64,000 nt of DNA from Ascochyta rabiei (Eukaryota > Ascomycota > Dothideomycetes > Pleosporales > Didymellaceae): assembly GCF_004011695.2 (NCBI RefSeq), contig NC_082422.1, forward strand, positions 1,240,001 to 1,304,000, in the 5' to 3' direction. The stretch's first letter is position 1. Each line of letters opens with the position of its first letter. Below the pieces are notes generated by a model. That model had not been told where the DNA came from. It saw only the letters and a program-made list of their open reading frames with translations, and ran no database searches. A program made the position numbers and the translations under genes. This document shows, one piece after another, positions 1 through 10,869 of this stretch.

Positions 1-686
1 CAAGACCAATGCGACCGCCACGTCCTCGGAGGGCTCTTTCGACAAGGTCCTGCAGGAGAGCGTCGAGCAGGGCGAGAAGCTGAGGAAGCAGCAAGCCCCC
101 AACCGTCAAGGAATCTGGAGCAGGAGCCAGCAGCCTAGGGAGGTTGCCATGAGCGGCCCGAGGTTCGAGCAGAGCATCATCGAGGACCAGGTACGTCATG
201 AATGAGGAACCGGGCGCAGAGAGTGCAATGGAAGCCATATGCGGGGCGCGGACAGCAAAGGAGGGATTATGGCTCAAGGGAGTGACGGGACTCTCGCTAA
301 CAAGTATTGCACAGCCTCGCCCGTACGCTGCTATCGACCTCATCCACCAGCAGCCCGTTCGCTGGACGCACGAGCGCATCGTTTCCTGCGACGGTGGAGG
401 CGGACCCCTCGGCCACCCCAGGATCTTCATCAACACCGACAAGCCCCAGATCTGCTGGTGCACATACTGCGGTCTTCCATTTGTACGTTGCTTCCGTGTC
501 TGCTCTGAATTGCAGGGTGAAATTTTATGACATGAATCTGACGCGTACCAGGCTCACGAGCACCACCGCGCACACCTCGAATCCCTCCCTGCGGACCAGC
601 TATCGTACCCCCTTGGACCTAAGGGAAACGCAGCTGAAGTCAACGAGGCACAAAAGGTCACAGATGAGCCGCTCGCCCAACGATAA
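1..686 (+). CDS. NADH:ubiquinone oxidoreductase zinc-binding subunit (NDUFS6/13 kDa type), 5' partial
   Basis: Accessory subunit of mitochondrial complex I, placed by the zinc-binding motif of the NDUFS6 family (zf-CHCC). Three exons are visible: up to 190, 315-482 and 552-686. All junctions use GTACGT donors and the frame stays open to TAA at 684-686. The middle exon encodes CDGGGGPLGHPRIF, then a CTYC pair, giving the expected Cys-His-Cys-Cys ligand set. The segment before it (QQPREVAMSGPRFEQ) resembles the conserved linker of fungal homologues. The start codon and mitochondrial presequence lie outside the window. A short hydrophilic tail follows the zinc site. Confidence in the family is high; only the upstream exon is incomplete. 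Confidence 0.93.
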
Positions 687-1634
687 ACTATTTCGCGGGA
701 ACAGGGTGGTCGTGTGATTGTATATATGTATCGAGAGAAGAACAATGCACTGTTTGTGACTTTTCCAAACATCTTACAAATTCTCTCGTAGTTGTCGTCC
801 TCAATTCGCAACACACATCAGCGGGAAGTCCACCGCGCCTAAAAGTAAAGGTCTTGCGCTTTCATTACGCCCACGAGCTTGAATCAGAGGTTTATCACAC
901 AGACAGTTTATTCAATCGCACGATGCTACCACCCAGTTGTTCCACATCCGCCAAAGCAAGCGTTTTCTAGTCCCGTCTTGGAGCATCGGAGTGCAACAGG
1001 GACAGTGATCAAGCAGTGATTCCACTTCTTCCACCATCAACAACACGCCGAACTTCCATTGCGTATTGCTCGTGCACTTCCTCCAGGGTAAGAGTGAAGT
1101 CTGACGCCAGGCTCAGCCGGCCACCCTGAGCCTATCCCATGATCCCGAACACGCCGCACTATCCATCTCGAGGATCTGCACACCGTCTGTCCTGGAGATC
1201 GCAGAAAAGATCGAGATGATTTCGGCGAAGCCCAATCTCTTTTCTTCTCGCAGCCGGCCTCATTTGCGTTTCCAGGATATCGAGTAACGGATCCCAGGTC
1301 GGTGTACCGTAACATTGCACTTGGACACCGCACAGACGCCAACACAGCCTTTTGACCGGCCAAGCGCATCCCCGTCAGGAAAAGCAGTAGAATGTTTTTG
1401 AACGCACATCGACCATCTCAGTGCGAATTACTGATAGGTCAGGTTAGTCCTGTAGCACGAAACATGCACAGCCATGCACCGATTTAGTATCTACTCATCT
1501 CGAGTACAAAGTCAAGAAACCAGCAGATATCTTGGAACCTCTTACCTCTTACCTCTCAGTCCGTGAGGGTTGGTGTATTAATTCGAAGGTAACACTGATG
1601 CAGTCAGCAAGGCAAGAAGCGTGTGGTTAAGCTT
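687..1634. other. Intergenic stretch without a supported gene
   Basis: Short open frames occur on both strands, but none shows a recognisable motif or plausible splicing. The minus-strand frame around 1037-1369 lies where the rest of the HET-domain relic would continue, so this may be its unrecognisable remainder. Confidence 0.5.
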
Positions 1635-2084
1635 CTAGTGTAATGGCAGTTTAGACGGAAAGGGAGAGGAATCGCTGTTATCTTGCATAGTGGTGAGTTG
1701 CACACACTTGCCCCAGCGGTAGGTCAATGCAGCATAGTGAACAGGCTTGGTCGGCAAACATAACCGTAGCTTGTCGGTGGCACTCGGATCGACTCGAATG
1801 AGACGTTTAGGCAATGCATGATGTGCTCTCACATAAGCTGTGCAATGCTCGTGAGTATTCACACAATCGCCAATCCAGCCTTTCAACCTCCGAATAGATT
1901 GCGGGGTTCGCGGATCCAGACAGACTTCGCTGACTGATAAAGGATAGGAGTTGGGAGGATTTGAAGGTTCTGCGTTCATCTCAGTGCAAGGTTTATCAGA
2001 CGACGGCCAACACACCTTCCGAGTACAAGTGGACATTATAAAGGATGCGGCCCTGGCTGAAAGCAAGTTGTATAAAGTCTTCAA
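1635..2084 (-). pseudogene. HET (heterokaryon incompatibility) domain relic
   Basis: The frame encodes the N-terminal half of a fungal HET domain (PF06985 type): WIGDCVNTHEHC, LPKRLIRVD and YAALTYRWG match the usual W-x-x-x-C-x-x-x-H-x-x-C, LPxRLIDV and YxALSYxWG landmarks in the right order. It stops (TAG at 1635-1637) just after the YRWG block, where an intact domain would continue to the WIDxLCIxQ core. No continuation is readable in any minus frame downstream. The open frame does not begin with ATG; in-frame ATGs lie at about 2036 and 1982. The minus frame upstream (1996-2376) may be the matching N-terminal part, but I cannot join the two with confidence. A decayed allorecognition-type gene is the simplest reading. 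A short spliced gene is less likely. Confidence 0.6.
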
Positions 2085-3164
2085 ACTTGAAGTAATGATT
2101 TTGGAAGTAGGACCTTTCCATAGGTATAGCTCCTGTTAGTTCAACATAGACCTTTCGCATGATGTCGCATTGGGCAAAACTCTTGGTCAGGAAGTTACTC
2201 GTTACATAAGTAGTGCTAGGGGGCACATGACCTTCTGGGTATGATGGATATAGATTGGGAACACAGCGCTTGCAGCAAATCTCGACAAAGCGCCGCTCAC
2301 GTCGTGACAGCCGCCGCAACTTCGAATGATTGCGGTGGATCCATTCCGGGCCCAGTGTTTTCCTGCATTTCAGCACCGTGGATCTACAGCGTTGTCAACT
2401 CTGTGTACAACGCAACCTATTCTGATGTCACAAACAATGAAGCCAGGTCCCGAAATAGTCCTTGGCGGAAGATACGACGCGTTGCTGAACGCTCGGTCTG
2501 CTGCTGCAGAGGTCTGGTCTCAGTCTCAGAACGAATTCCAAGACAACAGTGGTGAAGGGACTGTTGTATTTGTGATGTGGTGAAGCTGAAGCATGCAAAA
2601 TGGCTTTCATAAGCTGGACTGTGTTTGATCAAACGGATTGTGTTCAATGGAATCGACTGAGTCTGAGCGAAAGGAGTGAGTGTGATGAAGGTCAGACGAA
2701 GTGACGAGGTGACGAGGCTGGGCTGCAGTTGCCTTTGAGACAACCTGCCGGCTGCACATCGCCGTATTCAAGGAAATGACCCAAGCAAAGTGTCAAGGTG
2801 GTGGTTTTGAGAGACTGAAGTATCACTGTATCAGAGCACAGTTACTAGAGTAGAATACCAAACCCTAGCGCTCGTCTCCACCTTCCCATCTCCCATTCGC
2901 GCCCCACCAACCCACCATGACATCAGCCTCATCCCGCGCACCGCGACAGGCTCCAAATCCCTAATGTCGCAGCAACACAGCTCAATCTCCCCACTAACCA
3001 CCTTCTTCATCGCGGCTTTCTTCCTCCTCTCTCTATTCCCAGGAACTTTTGTCTCCATCCTCTGGGCGCCCTACAATTCCCTCGCCGCGTATTACTTCCC
3101 CGCCGCCGCGCCCCGCAGCACCGTTCTCTGCTCGTCGCCAAACATCTGCACCACCGCACCAACC
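2085..3164. other. Intergenic stretch with no supported gene
   Basis: Only unsupported short frames are seen. A frame from ATG 2964 runs in phase into the following YjbQ-family gene and could be an N-terminal extension of it (see that entry). Confidence 0.4.
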
Positions 3165-3745
3165 ATGTCTTGGTAAAGCCTACGGCTGTCATTTTCCCCT
3201 CTCGCCACCAACTCACCCCCCTCCAGGTTCCAAAAACAATTCACCCTCCCCTCGCGCAGCCGAGGCTCCTACCTCGTGACCGACACGATCCTGAAGGAGC
3301 TGCCAGAGATCAAAAACTACAAGACGGGGCTGCTGAACCTCTTCATCCAACACACGTCGTGCGCGCTGAGCCTGAACGAGAACTACGACGAGGATGTGCG
3401 CGCGGATATGAGCACGGCGCTGGACAGGATTGTGCCCGAGGATAAGAAGGGACAGGGGCTGTATCGCCATGATGCTGAAGGGAGTGATGATATGCCTGTG
3501 AGTTTGCTCGGTTCTGCTTGGTGAGGATGGAGAGGGCTGAGTTGGAGAGAGAATGGTTTTGAGATGGGATGCTAATACATGGATAGGCACACGTCAAGTC
3601 TGCGCTTGTGGGTGCGAGCGTTACGATTCCCATCACAAACGGCAGGCTGAACACAGGTACATGGCAGGGCATCTGGTACTTGGAGTTCAGGGACATGAAG
3701 CACTCGAGGAAGATTGTTGCGACCATCCAGGGCGAGACGAAATAA
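3165..3745 (+). CDS. YjbQ/UPF0047 family protein
   Basis: A 145-aa protein of the YjbQ (UPF0047, PF01894) family. Bacterial members have been linked to a weak thiamine-phosphate-synthase activity; the role in fungi is unsettled. Exons are 3165-3172, 3227-3497 and 3587-3745, with GTAAAG and GTGAGT donors; the spliced length is 146 codons including stop. Family landmarks visible in order are [16 protein letters not shown] at the start, [27 protein letters not shown], then [13 protein letters not shown] and a C-terminal KIVATIQGE. The length is normal for the family. The MSWFQ start was chosen because it matches the conserved N-terminus. A second in-frame ATG at 2964 would add 67 residues with a hydrophobic stretch (FFIAAFFLLSLFPGTFVSIL), possibly an alternative targeted form. 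Confidence 0.92.
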
Positions 3746-4152
3746 AGGGATGGAAAACGAACGCTGGATGATACAGAATAGTCGAAGATGTGAGCTGGTA
3801 TAGGACAAGGTCAGATGCGGTAAGAGCAGATTTGAAGACCCATGCCATGAGCGGATGTACAGAAATGTAAGAAATTCATTTAGTATAATAGCAGTCATCC
3901 ACGCTGTCTTTTCTCCGAAGACCGGCCATGGACCTCCACCTGCCTTCATGAAGACCCCTATCTGGATCATATCGAGTACCAAAGAGCATTAGATGTCCAG
4001 AGTAGTGGACACACTCCAGAGTGCCGTGAAGGAGACCTAGGCCTAATCCGGTCGCCCATGAGAATAGCGTTGTGGCATCGAAACTCAGATGTTGACATGG
4101 CAGCAGATCGTATTTCGAGATCCAAGACGTACTCCACCACCCAACGCGCGTG
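3746..4152. other. Short convergent intergenic region
   Basis: Lies between the 3' ends of the YjbQ-family gene and the Gly/Tyr-rich gene. No gene or repeat was recognised. Confidence 0.4.
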
Positions 4153-5530
4153 TCATCCACGGTGGAACACCAGAAAGCCCAGTTCAGCATCCATCAACCA
4201 CTGCCCGGGATAGCATTCGTTCTCGATCTGGTAGAAGGTCCTCAGATGCCACTCGCCGTTGCGCTCGCGGCACCAGAATGGGTCGTCATCGCGTGCATCG
4301 GCCGGCTTGATCTTCCTCGCGCTGTACGCTCCACGCTCGGTCGCGATCCTGCGGTTCTCCATCTGGATGTCCTCGCGCGTCGTAGTGTGCGCGCATGCGG
4401 TCCTCATGGGAGCTGGGGGTGCGGTAGCGACTGGAACATGGCTGTTGGCGACGTGGTACATTGTAGTCGTGGTAGTTGGACCAGGTGGGTAGACGTAGGA
4501 AGTTTGGCCGTAAGTCGGTGCCGTGTTGTAGTAGGACCTCTGATACGGAGAATAGAAGTTAGCAAGTGGGTACATGGAGCCATAGAGTCCGTAGTTGTAG
4601 TAGCTTCCGTAGCCTCCAAGACTTCCCCCATAACTCGAGTAGTTGGAATAGCTGGGATAGCTGGAGTAGCTGGGGTAGTGACTCGAGCCGTAATAGCTGG
4701 CGCCAGAGTACGGGTAGGGGTAGGTTGAAGTGTTGTATACCGGGTAAGCACCTCCATACGCAGCGCCAGTGTAGCCAACGGCCCCGCCGCCATAGCCATA
4801 GCCGCCCATGGCGCCACCAGCGACGCCGGAGGGGTAGGCGCCGTTTGCTTGCTGTCCTGCGTAGGTGAGGACGCCGCGCTGACCGTAACGAGGTGTGTAG
4901 ATGTAGTTGTGGCGGGGCTTTGGATAACCCTCCATGTTGACAGAGACGCTTGACAGATATAGAGGCGACTATTGTGTCTGAGGTGGTGGTTGAGTAGGAA
5001 GGGAGGAGATGCCACGCCGATGAAGGCGAGGTGAAGGCAAGTAAGACACAACTCCAGGCAGACAAGAAAGTAGCCTCGATGGGATCGATTCAATCTGTCT
5101 CCAGCGTTCGAGGTCTCACTCAAACCGTGCACGTGGAGTGGCGGTGTGACGAAGGCAGGTGCGAGAGAAGACCATACGGAAATAAGAGGAAGGAGCACAA
5201 ACTCACCAGGTTGTAAGCACTCGGCATCAGAGCGCGGCCCCCGGACATGCAGTTACCGGCGCCATGTGTGTAGCCTCGAGGGACCATAGCTGTAGAAGCC
5301 ATAGCTCGCGGGTAGCCAATGTTCGCAGGATAGCGCGCAGGGTACGCCATGCCGCCGCCTATATAGTGAGCTCTTGGAGGACGAGTGTAGTACCTTGGGG
5401 GATAATAAGACGCTCCATACCGACGGCGCCAGGAGCTTCGATGGCGAGGCACAATCACCTCCTCTCGGTAGCGCACGCCGTTCTGGACGCGGGTCCTCGT
5501 GGTGTATCTGGTTCTGTCGTCGAAGCACAT
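4153..5530 (-). CDS. Gly/Tyr-rich fungal protein of unknown function
   Basis: The preferred model joins two exons, 5207-5530 and 4153-4968, through a GTGAGT donor and an ACACAATAG acceptor. It stays in phase and gives 379 aa. The first exon starts MCFDDRTRYTTRTRVQ and is rich in Arg and Tyr. The second is dominated by Gly, Tyr and Ser (for example YGSYYNYGLYGSMYP) and ends in an ordered module, DDDPFWCRERNGEWHLR followed by PGQWLMDAELGFLVFHRG. The composition resembles phase-separating or adhesive low-complexity proteins, but no known domain is recognised. The alternative is two genes: a short one starting at 5530, and a 260-aa one starting at ATG 4935, which lies inside exon 2. The coding frame of the second exon is secure; the junction is less so. 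Confidence 0.7.
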
Positions 5531-5835
5531 TTCGTTTGGCAGTATTCGTGGTGGATTGAGAAGTCAAGAGAGCGACCAGAAAGAGAAGTGGCAAACAAGC
5601 AGTAGTTTGACCACCACAAGATGAGCCTTCACCGCACGTGGGTTGGAGCATAGCTGCTGATCCTCTCAGTGCTTAGCATGAGCTGGCCTTATTGAGTGTG
5701 ACCAGTCCATGGTAGCTTTAGGCAGAACAGAGTGTGGGCTCTTCACAATCTATCATTGCTCTTCCAAACGCAATCCATCCGGTCAAGATCTGGAGCACTT
5801 CCATCTCTCGACATCAATGCAGCTCGTCCAGCCAC

Positions 5836-6534
5836 CTATCTTCCATTCTCACTGCCCTTGACAATATTTTTGAGCGGCACAACACCACCCTCAGTAGCCC
5901 CCGCCCCCGCCGCCTGCTTAACATCCGGCTTCTTCCCCTTCCCAAACACCGTCTTCACCCTCCTGACAACCGGCAAAACAGCCCACCTCGCAAACCCGGG
6001 CGTCCCCCAAACACTAAACATGATCCTCAATGGCAGTAACGCCTTGGTAATCGTATACGCGGTCGCGAACTCAACCAGCACCCTCGCCCCGCCCTCACCT
6101 AGGCTCCACGCGCGATCCCGCCGCCGCCGCTCCCCGACCTCGGCCTCGGCCTCCACCACGTCCTCGCTGCGGATCCAGCCTTTGCGCTTGAAGTACGCCC
6201 CGAACCGCTCCACGCCGGCAAGCACCCATGCGCCTTCTGCGAACCATGAGGGCAGCCAGTGCGTGTAGTGGAACGTCGCAGCGAGGCCGAGGAGTGGGAT
6301 GATGGCGGTGAGTTCGTGCAGAATCAGGAAGGAAGTGATGTGTGAGAGCGGTGCAGTGGCGAGGGCAGATGTGTATCTGTGCAGGAACTTGGGAAGGCGG
6401 CGGTTGAAGCGGTCGATGCGCGAGGCGGAGGTTGGCGACGGTGTGGGATGGGTTGCAAAGCGGCGGTAGGATTGAGGCGTGCGGAGGAGCCGAGCTTGGC
6501 GTTGGAAGAGGGAGAGGAGGGGGCGTGGTGCCAT
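5836..6534 (-). CDS. FLILHELTA-domain mitochondrial membrane protein (Mrx11-like)
   Basis: A 232-aa single-exon protein. It contains the string SFLILHELTAIIPLLG, the motif that names Pfam family FLILHELTA (PF10306), which as I recall includes yeast mitochondrial Mrx11/YPL041C. The N-terminus (MAPRPLLSLFQRQARLLR) is basic and lacks acidic residues, as in a mitochondrial presequence. The conserved motif is itself a hydrophobic helix, and a second hydrophobic segment (ALLPLRIMFSVWGTPGFARW) follows about 110 residues later. ATG 6534 was preferred to the upstream in-frame ATG at 6636 because the longer form adds a hydrophilic leader before the presequence-like segment. Yeast Mrx11 was found with mitochondrial ribosome-associated (MIOREX) complexes; the biochemical role is unknown. 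Confidence 0.85.
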   Translation of the reverse strand: MAPRPLLSLFQRQARLLRTPQSYRRFATHPTPSPTSASRIDRFNRRLPKFLHRYTSALATAPLSHITSFLILHELTAIIPLLGLAATFHYTHWLPSWFAEGAWVLAGVERFGAYFKRKGWIRSEDVVEAEAEVGERRRRDRAWSLGEGGARVLVEFATAYTITKALLPLRIMFSVWGTPGFARWAVLPVVRRVKTVFGKGKKPDVKQAAGAGATEGGVVPLKNIVKGSENGR

Positions 6535-6879
6535 GTTGGTGGTAATGTATGTTGCAGCTTTTCGAGAGGTGGAAGCTGTGTAGAGTATAGTTGACGTATG
6601 ACGTTGAACGTTGAGCTTTGTGCGCCTCGGCTTCAACGCGTCGACGCGCCGACCGCACTACATCCCTGTTCGTCCTCACGCCTTGAACATCGACCATATA
6701 ACTCAGGCGTCCTACGCTGGTCTCAATATGACGGTCTTCAAGATTGTGTTTTCTGATTCAGGTATACCAACGGCAATCGTCACAGAGATACATACCGTAT
6801 TACTTGACACTGTCCAACTCATCTTCAAAACCCAAGAGACGAAATCACAGGATCAACCACTCCCAGTACCTCTCTGCAT

Positions 6880-7260
6880 ATGAAAGAAGTCATGGATGCA
6901 CTCCCCAATATGGCGCCTACGCATTCATACCACACACCACCACCTCCTCCTCACCCAGCACCCCTCCCTTCAGCATAACCCAAACATCAACAGTCACCTA
7001 CTGCGGCCCTCTTCTAAACCCAGACACCCTCCCCCCATCCCTACACCCCTGGCTGACACGAACAACGACCACTCCTTCCGCGTTCCTCGCCCGCCTAGCC
7101 CCACTACCATCCTTCGTACACGAGTTCGTCTCAAAAGCAGGCGTAGGGCATTACTGGCTATCGCTGCGTGCCACGACGCCGACGAGCGAGTTCGAGACGC
7201 CGCGGCGGCATGTAAACGAAGATTTCTTCGCGTTAGGCTCTCAGCGCGTAGTGTCTTACT
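6880..7260 (+). pseudogene. Possible gene fragment ending at an AT-rich block
   Basis: An open frame without an ATG encodes a plausible ordered stretch, FLARLAPLPSFVHEFVSKAG then HYWLSLRATTPTSEFETP and HVNEDFFALG. It loses coding character where the AT-rich sequence begins near 7260. I do not recognise the family. It may be the surviving part of a gene whose 3' half was lost or mutated with the adjacent repeat, or a chance frame. Confidence 0.3.
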
Positions 7261-7299
7261 ACCTAACAATTCATCCATCTACCTGTTTACCATAACTTA

Positions 7300-7922
7300 T
7301 AGCCTTGTAAAAAAAGAACAGGTATAAGACTATAGAGAGAAGCAGTACATAGCGTTCTATAGTAAGAAGAGAAAGAGTGTGTATTACTACTCTACTACAC
7401 TCTATAAGAGTAATCTCTATAAACGCCTTAAGCAGCTGCACTAGCTTAACCCTAGCGCTGACCTGCACACCTGCCTTCTAGTACACATCCTAGAGAGTAG
7501 AAGTTACTAATATAAGGTCCTTAGCTTGTAGGGTAGTAGTGTTAGTAATAGTAATAGTATTATATTAGTATAGGTATTACTATTACTATTACTATTACCT
7601 CTTGTCTACTAAACACATACGCACGTCCTTGCCTCTATCCTATAACCTACACCTCAGCGTCCTATCTACACACTGCACCATCTACAGCATAAGGCCTTAC
7701 TAACGCAAGGTCTTTAGCTTAGAGGGTAGTAGTGTTAGTAATAGTAATAGTAATAGTAATAGTAATAGTAATAGTAATAGTATTGTATTGGTTTTGGTAT
7801 AGGTATTGGTATCGCCATCACCTCTCGTCTACTAAACACACACGCACGACCTTGCCTCCGTCCTACAGCCCACACCTCAGCGTCCCATCCACGCACTGCA
7901 CCATCTGCAGCACAAGGCCCTG
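7300..7922. repeat. AT-rich, RIP-like block with tandem partial duplications of the insulysin 3' region
   Basis: Local GC falls sharply compared with both sides. Segment 7395-7490 aligns with 7928-8020, the intact 3' end of the insulysin gene, with nearly all differences being C-to-T or G-to-A: for example ctagcttaaccctagcgctg here against ccggcttgaccccagcgctg in the gene. Segment 7600-7695 likewise aligns with 7828-7922 (cgcacgtccttgcctctatc against cgcacgaccttgcctccgtc). A second module (taaggtc-ttagctt-gagggtagtagtgttagtaatag) occurs at about 7512-7560 and 7697-7750. These are transition-mutated direct repeats, as RIP would leave. A TAGTAA hexamer run occupies 7722-7785. Confidence 0.75.
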
Positions 7923-10838
7923 CTAGAGCCTCTCAGCAATCTCGACAAACGCCTCGAGCGGCTGCACCGGCTTGACCCCAGCGCTGACCTGCATGCCTGC
8001 CTTCCACGCGTGCACGTCCCGGATGAGGACAGGCTGGGCGGCGCCGGCGGCGGCGGCCGCGTCGTCTTTGAGCTGTGGTTCAGCGGGGAGCCCGGCGTCT
8101 GCGAGGCCGAGGGCTGCTTTTGCCGAGTCGAGGATCGTGGCCGAGACGGCGTTGTCGAGGGATAGGGTGGCGAGGTAGGCGGCGAGGGCGTCGGGGATGG
8201 CGTCTGTGGATGAGACGGCGTGGATGCGGGATTTGGCGGCATCGGCGTCGGCATCGATCTTGTGCTTGCTGAGCAGGACGGCCAGGGCGGCGGTGGCGGC
8301 TTGCTTTTTCTCGTCGAGCGAGGGCTCTTTGGGCTTGGACTGCGCTTGCAGGTGCACCGAGAGCTTGGCGCGGTGCGGCGACGAGGTGGAGATGTAGTGT
8401 GTGTAGAAGTCGGTGAGGTCTTGCTTGGTGAGCTTTCCAATGTGCTCGGCGTCGGTGTCGGCTGGTGCGGGTTAGCAGACGTGGGAGACGACGTACAAAT
8501 GAGGGCCTACCTTGCAGGAAATCATACGAGTCGCTGTAGATGTGATTCCAGAACCTGTTGTCTTCCTGACCCAGATTCTTCAGCTTCGCCAGACGCTTGT
8601 TGATGATGGCTCGCTTGTGGCCCTCAAAGTCCGCCTCGCTCATCTCCTGCAACGTCTTCTCGAACGAGTTGAGGAAGTTCTCGATCCGCCCTTCGAGGTA
8701 CCTGCAGTCCTTCTCGCTCTGTATCAGAATGCGGTAGCCCGCCCACGTGTCGTGGAAGGCTGCGCTCGAGAAGACGACGTAGCCGAGCTGCTCGATGGTT
8801 CGTAGCTGGTTGAAGCAGGGCTCGTCCGTCATCTGTCCAACGAGGAGCAGCTTGGCGCGCACATCGTCGTCGTACCTGTTGCCTGCGTACAAGCTGTACT
8901 CGATGCAGTGGTTGACGTTCGCAGGGTCTCTCAGCTGCTTCTCGTAGATGAAGTTGCTTCCAGGGGGCAGAATGATGTTCCGTCGGATGGGAAGCTGGCT
9001 GGCTGGGAGCTGCTTGGGCTTGATGATCTCCACGACCTGATCTGTGATCTTGAGCGCCTCCTCCTTGTAGAGGTTGCCGTGAGCCAAGACTTCAATCTGA
9101 CACTGCGCAAGAATCTGGGGGTAGAACTCCCGCACATCCTCGGCCGTCACGTTCTCCAGCTCCTTGGTCAGATCTTCGTTCATGAAGCTCCTGTCGCTCT
9201 TGAAGGTGCGCGAGTAGGTGCCGACTTGTCCGTACGGCTGCCCGATGTCCCAGTTGCGCAGCGAGCGCGACATCCGGTCGTGGATGACGGCGAAGCGGTC
9301 TTGGCGCACCTCGAGGTCGCGTACCTGAAGAAGGACCTTCTCGAGCAGGACGTGCAGCTTGTCGTTGTATCCGCTGACGGTGATGGACAGGCCGCTGATG
9401 TGGTTGCTGAAGTCGTACACCAAGCCCGAGATGTCGGCGTCGTACGAGTACTCGACGAGCGCATCGTTGACGAGCTCGCGGAAGAGCGTGCAGATGAGCA
9501 CGACTCGCGCGCTGACGTATGTGATTGGCGTCTTGAAGTAGATGTGAACGTTCGCCTTGGGCACCCAGAACTGGTCGTCCTTCTTCCACCAGATACGCAC
9601 GTTGTCGTCGTGTCTGATCAGCTTGGGCTCTTTCGCAGGCGCCGCGACCTCTCTCTTCTCGACATCCAGCCTGCTCGGGATGAACTCGTTGCGGTGGGGC
9701 AAGTGCAGCTCCTTCGGCCAGCTCTTGCTCTCGAACGCTGCCCTGAGCTCGTTGAGGAAATCCTCGGGGATCTTCTCCACCTTGTGCTCGGTCCCGTACC
9801 ACTTCTCCTTGCGGTCCCAGCCGGCGGGAAAGTCTTGGCTGACGATGGTCATCCTGAAGTTGTCTGGGCGCAAGAAGGACATTGCCTCGCTGATGAGGTT
9901 GGAGTCGAACTTGCTGATGACTGCCGGGCCGCTCAGCAGCTTCGTGCGGTCGTACGGCTTCTGCATGACACCGGCCAAGCCACTCGCTGTCCGGCTGGGC
10001 GGGCTCTTCTGCTTGAAGCGGAACTCGACCTCGCTGATGCGCTTCTGCTCGTCGACGACCCATTCCTGGGGCGGCTGCTCGCGGATCATGGCGATGTAGT
10101 GGAAGATGATCTTGGTGATTTCCTTGTAGTTCTTCAGTCCCTCGTCCGTCAGCTTCACGTTGACGCTGAACAGGCCCGAGCCGGGGCACAGCGTGGACCC
10201 TCCGGCGCCCAGCCCGTTCGCCCAGCCCTTGTCCTTGATGTACGCGAGGATGCTGCCAGGGCCTTCGTGGCCGAGCAGATGGCTGAGGTAGCGCGAGGGG
10301 TGCGACTCGTAGAGCTCGTCCTCGTCACGGTACAGGAACTGCAGCTCCAGCGATCTCGACTCCAGGACGGGCTTGGCGAAGACTTGGGTGAGCAGCTCCT
10401 TGTCGGTGTAGACTGGCATGTCCCAGCGGGCCTTGGGCAGGTCCTTGTTGGGCACCTGGGCGAAGATGTCCTCGACCCACTGTTCCAGCGTGTCCAGGCT
10501 CTCGCGGCCGAGCACGACCAGCTTCATCCTATTGGCGGAGTAGTGGGTGGAGTGGAAGTGGATGAACTCGTCGCGGATCTTGACGCCACGGGCCACGGGG
10601 TCGTCGTGCAGCGTCTTCCAGCTGCCGGTGGAGAAGTGGCAGTAGGGGTGCTCCGGGTTGGCGAGGGCCTTGTTCAGCTGGTGGAGGCGCCATGTGTCGT
10701 TCTGCAGGTTCTTCTTGTTCTCCGAGTCGACGGCCTTGATCTCGCGGTCGACGGTGTCGTCGAGGAACAGCGGGGCGATGAAGAACTGGCCAAAGCGATC
10801 CAGGCCGCCCCACAGCGGCGAGGCGTGCTTGGCGTCGA

Positions 10839-10869
<31 letters not shown>

